Positions 56,713 to 64,000 of a stretch of 64,000 bases of DNA are shown in pieces. Below the pieces are notes generated by a model. It worked only from the letters and a program-made list of their open reading frames with translations. It did no database searches and was not told the origin of the DNA. The translations under genes and the position numbers were made by a program. Numbering within the stretch: the stretch's first letter is position 1; each line of letters begins with the position of its first letter. Source of the stretch: Xanthobacter sp. YC-JY1 (lineage in GTDB: Bacteria > Pseudomonadota > Alphaproteobacteria > Rhizobiales > Xanthobacteraceae); assembly GCF_021730305.1 (NCBI RefSeq), contig NZ_CP032674.1, positions 2,775,001-2,839,000 on the forward strand, in the 5' to 3' direction.

Positions 56713-59196
56713 TTGCCGAAGCGCCCAACCAAGCCGCCCACCCGTACCCACGCCAGCAAGGACGGCCGCGCCGCCAAGCCATCCCACGCGGAGAGGCCAG
56801 CACGCGCGACGAAATCCCGTGCCGCGCGCAAGCAGGCCGCCGCGGCCCATGAGGCGGCGGCGCTCGCCGTTGCGCCGCTGGCCACCGGCGAAATGCCGAC
56901 CAAGGCGCAGGTGCTGGCCTTCATCGCCACCCAGAACGGCGAGGTGGGAAAGCGCGAGATCGCCCGCGCCTTCGGCCTCTCGGCGGCGCAGAAGGTGGAA
57001 TTGAAGCAGCTCCTGCGGGACCTCTCCGAGGAGGGCACGGTGAGCCGCGAGCGGCGGCGCCTGCATGTGCCCGGCGCGCTGCCGGCGGTGGTGCTGGCCG
57101 ACATCGTCTCCCGCGACGGCGACGGCGAACTGGTCGCCGTGCCCGTCGAGTGGGACAGCGAGGCCCAGGGCGAGGCACCGCACATTCTCGTCCAGGTGCC
57201 GCGCCGCGCGTCGGGACCGGCGCCAGGATTGTCGGACCGGGTGCTGCTGCGCATCGTGGAAGGCTCCATCGAGCATGCGGTCCCCCATGTGGGCCGCGTC
57301 ATCAAGGTGCTGGAGAAGGCCCGCAAGCAGACCATGGGCATCTTCCGCGCCGCTCCGCAGGGCGGCGGCGGGCGCATCATCCCCATCGACAAGAAGCAGC
57401 TCGGCCGCGAATTGCAGGTGCCCCCCGGCGCCGAGCATGAGGCGGAGGACGGCGATCTCGTCACGGTCGAGCTGATGCGCCAGCGGGTGTTCGGCCTGCC
57501 GACCGCGCGGGTGAAGGAGAAGCTGGGGTCGCTGAAGTCCGAGAAGGCGGTGAGCCTCATCGCCATCCACGCCCACGGCATCCCCAACGCCTTCCCGGAC
57601 GTGGTGCTGAAAGAGGCCGAGGCGGCGAAGCAGATCACCGTGCGCGGCCGCGAGGACTGGCGCGGTCTGCCCCTCGTCACCATCGATCCGCCGGACGCCA
57701 AGGACCATGACGACGCCGTCCATGCGGCGGCGGACGAGGACGGCGGCTTCATCGTCACCGTCGCCATCGCCGACGTCTCCGCCTATGTGCGGCCCGGCAC
57801 GGCGCTGGACCGCGAGGCGCTGATCCGGGGCAATTCGGTCTATTTCCCCGATCGCGTCGTGCCCATGCTGCCGGAGCGCATCTCCAACGATCTGTGCTCC
57901 CTGCGCCCGGACGAGGACCGGCCGGCGCTGGCGGTGCGCCTCGTCATCGGCGCGGATGGGAGGAAGCGCAGCCACAGCTTCCACCGCATCCTCATGCGCT
58001 CGGCCGGCAAGCTCGCCTATGCGCAGGCGCAGAACGCCATTGAGGGCCGCACCGACGACATCACCGATCCGCTGGTGGAAGGCGTGCTCAAGCCGCTCTA
58101 TGCGGCCTATGCCTGCGTGAGGAAGGCGCGCGACGCCCGCCAGCCCCTCGACCTCGATTTGCCCGAGCGCAAGATCATCCTCAAGCCCGACGGCACGGTG
58201 GACCGGGTGGTGGTGCCGGAGCGGCTGGACGCCCACCGGCTGATCGAGGAGTTCATGATCCTCGCCAACGTCGCCGCCGCCGAGACGCTGGAGGAGAAGA
58301 AGACTCCCCTCATCTACCGCGTCCATGACGGCCCGACGCTGGCCAAGCTCTCGGCCCTGCGCGACTTCCTCAAGACGCTGGACATCGGCCTGCCGAAGAC
58401 CGACCAGGTGCGCCCCTCCCACTTCAACCGCATCCTGGACGAGGTGAAGGACACCGACGCCGCCCCGCTGGTGAACCAGGTGATCCTGCGCAGCCAGAGC
58501 CAGGCGGAGTACGCTTCCGAGAATTACGGCCATTTCGGCCTGAACCTGCGCCGCTACGCCCATTTCACCTCGCCCATCCGGCGCTATGCGGACCTCATCG
58601 TCCATCGCGGGCTCGTGCGGGCGCTGGGCGTGGGCAAGGACGGGCTGCCGGACGATGCCACCGTCGAGAGCCTCGGCGAGGTGGCGGCCGCCATTTCCGT
58701 TACGGAACGTCGCGCCATGGCGGCGGAGCGGGAGACGGTGGATCGGCTCATCGCCCATCACCTCGCCGACCAGATCGGTGCCACCTTCAATGGCCGCATC
58801 ACCGGGGCGACCAAGGCGGGACTCTTCGTCGCGCTCGACATCACCGGGGCGGACGGCTTCATTCCCGCCTCAACCCTGGGCCAGGACTATTACCGGTACG
58901 ACGAAGTGCGGCAGGCGCTGGTGGGGGACCGCACCGGCGAAATGCACCGCATCGGCGACCGGGTGGAGGTCAAGCTGGTGGAGGCCGCCCCGGTGGCCGG
59001 TGCGCTCCGGTTTGAGCTTCTGAGCGAAGGCTCCTATGTAAAGGGACCACGCGGGGGTGGACCGCAGCGCCGCGGTGCGCCGTCCGGTTTCGCCGGCAGG
59101 CCGGGCAAATCCTTGCCGGGCCGGGCAAAACCAGGCAAGTCGGGTTCCGGCAAGGCCAGCCCCGGCAAGGCCAAGCCCGGAGGTGGCAGGCGCTGA
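56713..59196 (+). CDS. rnr: Ribonuclease R
   Basis: A 3'-5' exoribonuclease of 827 residues that degrades structured RNA. It has a basic tail and winged-helix-like region (about 1-140), cold-shock domains, the RNB catalytic domain with DPPDAKDHDDAVHA aspartates (about residue 325-340), and an S1 domain (about 695-770), then a Lys/Gly/Pro-rich tail. The start is TTG 56713 (MPKRPTKPP), because the frame upstream runs through a dispersed repeat; GGAAAC lies ahead. Confidence 0.92.
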   Translation: MPKRPTKPPTRTHASKDGRAAKPSHAERPARATKSRAARKQAAAAHEAAALAVAPLATGEMPTKAQVLAFIATQNGEVGKREIARAFGLSAAQKVELKQLLRDLSEEGTVSRERRRLHVPGALPAVVLADIVSRDGDGELVAVPVEWDSEAQGEAPHILVQVPRRASGPAPGLSDRVLLRIVEGSIEHAVPHVGRVIKVLEKARKQTMGIFRAAPQGGGGRIIPIDKKQLGRELQVPPGAEHEAEDGDLVTVELMRQRVFGLPTARVKEKLGSLKSEKAVSLIAIHAHGIPNAFPDVVLKEAEAAKQITVRGREDWRGLPLVTIDPPDAKDHDDAVHAAADEDGGFIVTVAIADVSAYVRPGTALDREALIRGNSVYFPDRVVPMLPERISNDLCSLRPDEDRPALAVRLVIGADGRKRSHSFHRILMRSAGKLAYAQAQNAIEGRTDDITDPLVEGVLKPLYAAYACVRKARDARQPLDLDLPERKIILKPDGTVDRVVVPERLDAHRLIEEFMILANVAAAETLEEKKTPLIYRVHDGPTLAKLSALRDFLKTLDIGLPKTDQVRPSHFNRILDEVKDTDAAPLVNQVILRSQSQAEYASENYGHFGLNLRRYAHFTSPIRRYADLIVHRGLVRALGVGKDGLPDDATVESLGEVAAAISVTERRAMAAERETVDRLIAHHLADQIGATFNGRITGATKAGLFVALDITGADGFIPASTLGQDYYRYDEVRQALVGDRTGEMHRIGDRVEVKLVEAAPVAGALRFELLSEGSYVKGPRGGGPQRRGAPSGFAGRPGKSLPGRAKPGKSGSGKASPGKAKPGGGRR

Positions 59197-59260
59197 GGCG
59201 TCCGGCCGGCACAACGTTGGAGAAGCGCGCTCCTCAGGAGCGACCGAGAGGTTCAGGACC

Positions 59261-59806
59261 GTGACCACGCCGACCGGCATGACCGTGACCCAGAAGCTGT
59301 CGGCCCCCGATGAGGCGCCGACCGGCAATGTTCCGGGCGCGCCTGCCGTCGGCGGCGCCTTCGAACTTCCCCCGCCCCGCCGCGAGGTGCCCGGCGCGCT
59401 GATGCGGGGCGCGCGGTGCCTGTGCCCCGCCTGCGGCTCCGGCAGCATGTTTTCCAGCTACCTGAAGGTCACGCCCTTCTGCGCCACCTGCGGCGAGGAG
59501 CTGTATCACCACCGCGCCGACGACGCGCCGCCCTATGCGGTGATCTTCGTGGTGGGCCACATCGTGGTCCCGCTCATGGTGCTGGTGGAGGAATTGTACC
59601 GGCCGGAGGTGTGGGTGCACCTCTCGCTCTGGCTGCCGCTGACCTTGGTGCTCTGCCTCGCCCTGCTGCCGCCGCTGAAGGGCATGCTGGTGAACCTGCA
59701 ATGGGCGCTGCGCATGCACGGCTTTGATTCCGGCAGCGACGAACGGGAGGCGCCGCCCGAAGGCGCCATCCGTCCCGTCATCCGCGCCGTCCGTCCGACC
59801 CTCTGA
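59261..59806 (+). CDS. DUF983 family membrane protein with zinc-ribbon-like N-terminus
   Basis: A 181-residue protein. Cysteines in RCLCPACGSGSMFSSYLKV and CATCGEEL form a zinc-ribbon-like knuckle typical of DUF983, followed by two membrane helices (about residues 100-120 and 128-148). The family is widespread in alphaproteobacteria, often near rnr and Nudix genes as here, but its function is unknown. The start is GTG 59261 with GAGAGG nine bases ahead; ATG 59279 is possible. Confidence 0.83.
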   Translation: MTTPTGMTVTQKLSAPDEAPTGNVPGAPAVGGAFELPPPRREVPGALMRGARCLCPACGSGSMFSSYLKVTPFCATCGEELYHHRADDAPPYAVIFVVGHIVVPLMVLVEELYRPEVWVHLSLWLPLTLVLCLALLPPLKGMLVNLQWALRMHGFDSGSDEREAPPEGAIRPVIRAVRPTL

Positions 59807-59811
59807 GAACC

Positions 59812-60546
59812 ATGAACGATTTCGCGACCCGCCTGACCGCTTCCGAGCGGCGTCAGGATTCCCCGAACGTCCGCCCGAGCGACGCCGCCACCCTCATCCT
59901 CATCGACCGCAAGGGCAAGAAGCCCCGCGTGCTGATGGGGCGGCGGCATCCCAAGCTCAAGTTCCTGCCGGGCGTCTACGTCTTTCCCGGCGGCCGGCTG
60001 GAGAAGGCCGACAAGACCATGCCGGTCTACGGCTTCCTCGATGCCGACAGCGAGCGCCGGCTGCTCACCAACGTGCAGCGCCCGAGCCTCGGCCGCGCCC
60101 GGGGCCTCGCCGCCGCCGCCATCCGCGAGATGTATGAAGAGACCGGCCTGCTGGTGGGCACCAAGGAGTGCGGCGCGCCGGAAGCCCCCTGCGACGACTG
60201 GCGGGTGTTCGAGGAGCGCGGCGTGTTCCCGGACCTCGGCGCCCTCAGCTTCGTCGCCCGCGCCATCACCCCGCCCCGCCGCCCCCGGCGCTTCGACACC
60301 CGCTTCTTCGTCGCCGACGCCTCGGCCGTGTGCGACGAGGTGAAGGGGCTGGTGGGCGAGGATTCGGAACTCATCGATCTCGCCTGGCTCACCTTCGCGG
60401 AGACGGAGAAGCAGGAGCTTCCCACCATCACCCGCGTGGTTCTGGAAGAACTGGCCGCCCGCATCGATGCCGGGTTCGGCCCGCGCCTGCCGGTGCCCTC
60501 CTACGCCATGGTCCGCGGACACTTCGTCCGCACCCTCCTGGATTGA
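59812..60546 (+). CDS. Nudix hydrolase
   Basis: A 244-residue hydrolase for nucleoside-diphosphate-type substrates. FPGGRLEKADK begins the Nudix box and AAAIREMYEETGLLVG completes it after an insertion. This split-box form occurs in a group often found next to DUF983. The metal-binding glutamates in REMYEETG are intact. The substrate is unknown. It follows DUF983 after five bases. Confidence 0.87.
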   Translation: MNDFATRLTASERRQDSPNVRPSDAATLILIDRKGKKPRVLMGRRHPKLKFLPGVYVFPGGRLEKADKTMPVYGFLDADSERRLLTNVQRPSLGRARGLAAAAIREMYEETGLLVGTKECGAPEAPCDDWRVFEERGVFPDLGALSFVARAITPPRRPRRFDTRFFVADASAVCDEVKGLVGEDSELIDLAWLTFAETEKQELPTITRVVLEELAARIDAGFGPRLPVPSYAMVRGHFVRTLLD

Positions 60547-60587
60547 AGCCGAACGCGATGCATGCTCCCCACGGGTCCCTCGGCCAC

Positions 60588-61733
60588 ATGAGCCGGACGG
60601 CCTCCATCGCAGCCGCGATCTCCGCCATCACGGTGGTGGGTGTTGGCATCAGCCTGTCCATCCCCCTGCTGGCGCTGGAGCTGGAATCGCGCGGCATCGC
60701 CAACAAGTGGATCGGCATCAACACCGCCGTGGCGGGCATCGCCACCATCTTCACCGCGCCCTTCGTGCCGCTGCTGGTGCGCAAGATGGGGCTGCGCGCG
60801 CTGCTGGTGGGGGCCATCATCCTGGCCGCCGCGAGCCTCGTGGGCTTCAAGGCGGCGCCGTCCTTCCTCATGTGGTTCCCGCTGCGCTTCGCCTTCGGCG
60901 CGGCGCTGTGCATCCTGTTCGCGGTCTCGGAATTCTGGATCAATGCCCTCGCCCCGCCGAACCGGCGCGGGCTCATCATGGGCATCTATGCCACCGCGCT
61001 GTCGCTGGGCGCGGCGCTGGGGCCGACCATCCTCAGCGTGCTCGGCGCCTCCGGCTGGGCGCCCTACCTCGCCGGCGCCGTGGTGCTGCTGCTGGGTGCC
61101 ATCCCCATCCTGCTGGCGCGGGGAATCACCCCGCGCATCCATGACGACAGCCATCACGGCGTGCTCACCTTCGTGCGCCGCTCGCCCTCGGCGGTGCTGG
61201 CGGCGCTGGTGTTCGGCGCCATCGAGACGGCGGTGATGACCTTCCTGCCGCTCTACGGCCTGCGCCTCGGCCTCTCCGAGACCAGCGCGGCGCTGCTGCT
61301 GACGGCGGCGGTGCTGGGCAACGTCGCCTTCCAGATCCCCATCGGCCTCATCAGCGACAAGGTGGACCGGCGGGTGCTGCTGTTCTGCTGCTCGCTGGCG
61401 GGCGCAGCGGGCGCCTTCACCTTGCCCTTCGTGCCGGTGTCGAGCCCGTGGTTCCTGGCCATGATCTTCCTCGCCACGGGCGTGGTGGGCTCGCTCTACA
61501 CCGTGGGCCTCGCCCATCTCGGCGAGCGATTCCATGGCGCGGACCTCGCGGCAGCCAATGCGGCGTTCGTGATGCTCTATTCCGTGGGCCTCATCGCCGG
61601 CCCGCCTCTGGCCGGCGCGGGCATGGACCTTTACAACCCCTATGGCTTCGCTTTCGTCATCTCCACCATGCTGGCCGTCTATGCGGCCATCGTCGCCGGG
61701 CGGCTGATGACACGGGGCCGGAGGGCGGCGTGA
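60588..61733 (+). CDS. MFS transporter (YcaD-like)
   Basis: A 381-residue major facilitator superfamily protein with 12 predicted helices. PLLVRKMGLRALL is the loop 2-3 signature, and ISDKVDRRVLL repeats it in the second half. It is closest in pattern to YcaD-type transporters of unknown substrate. ATG 60588 is used; ATG 60558 is also in frame, and neither has a strong ribosome-binding site. It follows the Nudix gene closely. Confidence 0.85.
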   Translation: MSRTASIAAAISAITVVGVGISLSIPLLALELESRGIANKWIGINTAVAGIATIFTAPFVPLLVRKMGLRALLVGAIILAAASLVGFKAAPSFLMWFPLRFAFGAALCILFAVSEFWINALAPPNRRGLIMGIYATALSLGAALGPTILSVLGASGWAPYLAGAVVLLLGAIPILLARGITPRIHDDSHHGVLTFVRRSPSAVLAALVFGAIETAVMTFLPLYGLRLGLSETSAALLLTAAVLGNVAFQIPIGLISDKVDRRVLLFCCSLAGAAGAFTLPFVPVSSPWFLAMIFLATGVVGSLYTVGLAHLGERFHGADLAAANAAFVMLYSVGLIAGPPLAGAGMDLYNPYGFAFVISTMLAVYAAIVAGRLMTRGRRAA

Positions 61734-61898
61734 TCCACCGCAAGGATGGCCCACCCTTGACATTATGGGCGCATTGAGAGAGTTTCCGCGCCCACGAGCC
61801 GCCGGAGACCGGCAGCGCGTCCGTTCTTCTTTTCGCCACCTCACGGTTTGCAAAAACCAGACGGTCGCACGCCGCACGCGGCACCCAGGGATCAAGAC

Positions 61899-62066
61899 AT
61901 GGCCAAGGCTGCAACCATCAAGATCAAGCTCCTGTCCTCGGCGGACACGGGCGTGTTCTACGTCACCAAGAAGAATTCCCGCACCAAGACCGACAAGATC
62001 GTGCTCAAGAAGTACGATCCGGTGGTGCGCAAGCACGTCGAGTTCCGCGAAACCAAGATCAAGTGA
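61899..62066 (+). CDS. rpmG: 50S ribosomal protein L33
   Basis: A 55-residue ribosomal protein. [20 protein letters not shown], then [20 protein letters not shown] and [12 protein letters not shown], is L33. It lacks the zinc-binding cysteines of the C+ form, so it is the zinc-free type. It is followed by two terminators. Confidence 0.97.
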   Translation: MAKAATIKIKLLSSADTGVFYVTKKNSRTKTDKIVLKKYDPVVRKHVEFRETKIK

Positions 62067-62131
62067 TTCCGCTGCGGCGCTGGACATCGGCGCCGCGCGG
62101 CCTACAATCTGAGGTTCATCGTGACTGGACA

Positions 62132-62159
62132 GGGCACCCTCCGGGTGCCCTTTTCTTTT
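62132..62159 (+). terminator. First terminator after rpmG
   Basis: GGGCACCC-TCC-GGGTGCCC followed by TTTTCTTTT, 65 bases after the rpmG stop codon. Confidence 0.9.
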
Positions 62160-62170
62160 GCGCGGGAGAC

Positions 62171-62197
62171 GGGCGCCGGGAGGCGCCCTTTTCGTTT
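62171..62197 (+). terminator. Second, tandem terminator after rpmG
   Basis: GGGCGCC-GGGA-GGCGCCC followed by TTTTCGTTT, just 11 bases after the first. Together they should isolate rpmG from the convergent transglycosylase gene. Confidence 0.85.
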
Positions 62198-62224
62198 GTG
62201 CGGTCGGGCGGCGGGTGATTCCCC

Positions 62225-63493
62225 CTACCGCCCCTGCCGCAGCGCGTTGAGCACGGCGATGGAGGCATAGCCGTCCGCCGGCGTGATTCCCGCTTTCTGC
62301 TGGAAGGCGCGCACCGCCCGCATGGTGTCGGCGCCCACGCGGCCATCGGATCCGCCGGTGTTGAAGCCGGCCGCCGTGAGGCGCTGCTGCACCTCCTGGA
62401 TCTCCGCCAACGTCAGCGCCCGCTCGCCACCGGGCCAGGAGGCGACGAACGGCCCCTCCCCCATCACCCGGTCGCCCAGATGCACCACCGCCAGCGCGTA
62501 GTTGGAGGACGGGTTATAGGAGCGCACCGCATAGAAATTGTGGAGCAGCAGCAGCGCCGGCCCGCCCGGACCACCCGGCAGCCAGAGCCGCGCCGGCTCG
62601 TCATAGGCGGACAGCGACTGCCCCTCGATGGTGGTGAGACCGAGTTCGCCCCACTGGGAGAGCGGGCGGCGCGTCTTGTTGTCGGCGAGGTCGGAATTGA
62701 AATTGCCCGGCAGCTTCGCCTCGAAGCCCCACGGCTCGCCGCGCCGGTACTTGCCGCGCTTCACCAGATAATTGGCGGTGCCGGCCAGCGCGTCGTCCGG
62801 CTTGCCGAAGGGGGAGATGCGCCCGTCGCCGTCGAAATCCACGCCCATGTTGAGCCAGACCTCGGGCATCCACTGGGTGTGGCCCATGGCGCCGGCCCAC
62901 GAGCCGGTCATCTCCTGCGGCGTGCCCCAGCCGCGCTCGACGATGACGAGGGCGTTGAGAAGCTCCGCCTCCCAGTATTTGCGCCGCCGCGCATCACCCC
63001 ACGCCAGCGCCGCCAGCGAATTGAAGATGGGCTTCATGTGGGCGGGGTTGGAGAGCACCTCGCCATAGGCGCTTTCCATGCCCCAATAGCCGAGCATCAC
63101 CCGGCGATCGACGCCGAACGCCTGCTCGATGCGATCCAGCAGCCCGGAATATTGCTTGGCTTTCTGCCGGCCGGTGGAGATGCGCCAGTCGGAGACGCGG
63201 CGGTTGAGATACTGCCAGGACTGCTCCGTGAACTCTTCCTGGTTGCGGTCCTGGGCATAGACCGCAGTGTCCGGCTTCAGGCCGCTGAACACCTTGTTGT
63301 AGGTGGCATCCGACACGCCGCGGGCCCGGGCCCGGGCGCGGAAGGTCTCGACCCATTTGGGAAACGGCTGCGCCGCCTGCTGGGCGAAGACCGGCGGGGC
63401 GAGAAGGCCGGTACCGGCCAGAAATGCGCTCCCCGCAAGAGAGAGGGTAAAGGCGCGGCGGCCGATGAGCAGGCGGGATCGGTCGTCGGTCAT
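62225..63493 (-). CDS. Lytic murein transglycosylase (MltB family) with peptidoglycan-binding domain
   Basis: A 422-residue cell-wall enzyme. The N-terminus has a twin-arginine-like signal (IGRRAFTLSLAGSAFLAG), cut near residue 38. The SLT_2 catalytic domain spans about 40-335, with the glutamate in GYWGMESAYGEVL. A PG_binding_1 domain ends the protein (about 362-420, with GGSDGRVGADTMRAVRAFQ). It cuts glycan strands to anhydro-MurNAc ends, the substrate type later recycled by AnmK. The GGGAGA site supports the start at 63493. Confidence 0.92.
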   Translation of the reverse strand: MTDDRSRLLIGRRAFTLSLAGSAFLAGTGLLAPPVFAQQAAQPFPKWVETFRARARARGVSDATYNKVFSGLKPDTAVYAQDRNQEEFTEQSWQYLNRRVSDWRISTGRQKAKQYSGLLDRIEQAFGVDRRVMLGYWGMESAYGEVLSNPAHMKPIFNSLAALAWGDARRRKYWEAELLNALVIVERGWGTPQEMTGSWAGAMGHTQWMPEVWLNMGVDFDGDGRISPFGKPDDALAGTANYLVKRGKYRRGEPWGFEAKLPGNFNSDLADNKTRRPLSQWGELGLTTIEGQSLSAYDEPARLWLPGGPGGPALLLLHNFYAVRSYNPSSNYALAVVHLGDRVMGEGPFVASWPGGERALTLAEIQEVQQRLTAAGFNTGGSDGRVGADTMRAVRAFQQKAGITPADGYASIAVLNALRQGR

Positions 63494-63509
63494 GTCTCTC
63501 CCGGTCAGG

Positions 63510-64000
63510 TCAGCTAGAGGAGGTGAAGGGCCGGGCGGAGGCCAGCACCTCGGGATCGGCCACGGTGCGGCCGACGATGGCGGTGACACGCTCCGGCTCG
63601 AACGGCCGCAGCGTGGAGATGAGGCGCACAGGCGCCGTATCGGGCGGCGCCACGGCCGGGCCGATGAGCTGCGTCACCCGCCGGGCGATGGCGGGGGCGG
63701 GGTCGATCCAGGTGACGGGCCACGGCGCGAGGCGCTCGAAGCGGTCCACCAGCAGGGGATAATGGGTGCAGGCGAGAACCACCGTGTCGGTGCGCCGGCC
63801 ACCGGCGGAGACGAAGCAGGGCGCGATCTCGGCGAGGATGTCTTCATCATCCACCGGATCGCCGGATATGGCCGCCTCGGCGAGGCCCGCGAGGCGATCG
63901 CTGGGCACGAGGGCCACGTCGCAGCCCTGCGCGAACTCGCGCACGAGGCCGGCCGTATAGTCCCGCCGGACGGTGCCGGGGGTGGCGAGAACGCTGACCC
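63510..64000 (-). CDS. murI: Glutamate racemase MurI, C-terminal part (partial)
   Basis: The window ends inside this gene; 163 C-terminal codons are visible (the first two bases at the edge are partial). VLATPGTVRRDYTAGLVREF, then VDDEDILAEIA and VLACTHYPLLVDRF with the second catalytic cysteine, identify MurI, which makes D-glutamate for peptidoglycan. The next gene downstream on the same strand is the lytic transglycosylase, 16 bases away, so they may be co-transcribed. Confidence 0.93.
   Translation of the reverse strand, partial: VSVLATPGTVRRDYTAGLVREFAQGCDVALVPSDRLAGLAEAAISGDPVDDEDILAEIAPCFVSAGGRRTDTVVLACTHYPLLVDRFERLAPWPVTWIDPAPAIARRVTQLIGPAVAPPDTAPVRLISTLRPFEPERVTAIVGRTVADPEVLASARPFTSSS

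Overview
The window is a gene-dense, GC-rich piece of chromosome from an alphaproteobacterium of the order Hyphomicrobiales. The best guess is Xanthobacteraceae, near Xanthobacter, Azorhizobium or Ancylobacter. Supporting evidence is the aapJQMP transporter, a short prolyl-tRNA synthetase overlapping lolC-lolD, a rhizobial-type suf operon with an Irr-like box, a DUF1476 ATPase-inhibitor homologue, DUF1489, and a stand-alone PurS/PurQ/PurL set. The genus is inferred from gene content, not from a database search. I see no prophage, insertion sequence, CRISPR array, tRNA or rRNA.

Layout. 1-3.7 kb: end of aapJ, then aapQ-aapM-aapP (general amino acid uptake). 3.8-7.6 kb: a minus-strand operon with overlapping genes for lipid-linked sugar transfer to the envelope (GT39, PAP2 phosphatase, GT2, LAB_N protein). 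7.8-10.1 kb: hemP, a stand-alone Lrp/AsnC sensor domain, thiD, and an XRE-cupin regulator with two spaced palindromes in front. 10.2-14.6 kb: poorly known proteins (secreted protein, DUF1489, Pro/Ala-rich membrane protein, DUF3253, YdcF-type). 14.7-18.0 kb: proS-lolC-lolD, then a probable small RNA with a strong terminator. 18.5-25.9 kb: the Fe-S assembly operon (NifS-type desulfurase, sufB, sufC, sufD, sufS, sufT, VOC protein), with a promoter overlapped by an Irr-type palindrome. 26-33.6 kb: hydrolase, anmK, tyrS, rimO, a glutamine amidotransferase, mntP behind a manganese riboswitch, rpsD. 33.7-41 kb: DUF1476, purC, purS, a small protein, purQ, purL, bolA, grxD, a membrane protein, folD. 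41-48.4 kb: the least conventional stretch: a GGDEF-EAL protein that probably starts at AUU, a STAS protein, a compact STAND-like NTPase, an FmdB-type zinc ribbon, a TrpC-like protein with changed catalytic residues, a Rieske ferredoxin, an SDR lacking the catalytic Tyr, and an XRE protein. 48.6-64 kb: methyltransferase, HIBYL-CoA hydrolase, hemB, threonine ammonia-lyase, purB, BASS transporter, rnr, DUF983, Nudix, MFS, rpmG, lytic transglycosylase, and the end of murI.

Themes. Iron and Fe-S handling recurs (hemP, suf, rimO, bolA-grxD, hemB), as does purine synthesis (purC, purS, purQ, purL, purB, folD). Three families of short dispersed repeats fill several long intergenic gaps. In one place a repeat of one family sits between two halves of another.

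No complete, clearly new multi-gene system stands out. The leads I would follow first are the TrpC-like/Rieske/SDR neighbourhood, the compact NTPase beside STAS and c-di-GMP genes, the tandem operator before the XRE-cupin gene, the putative small RNA at 18.2-18.45 kb, and the nested repeat elements.
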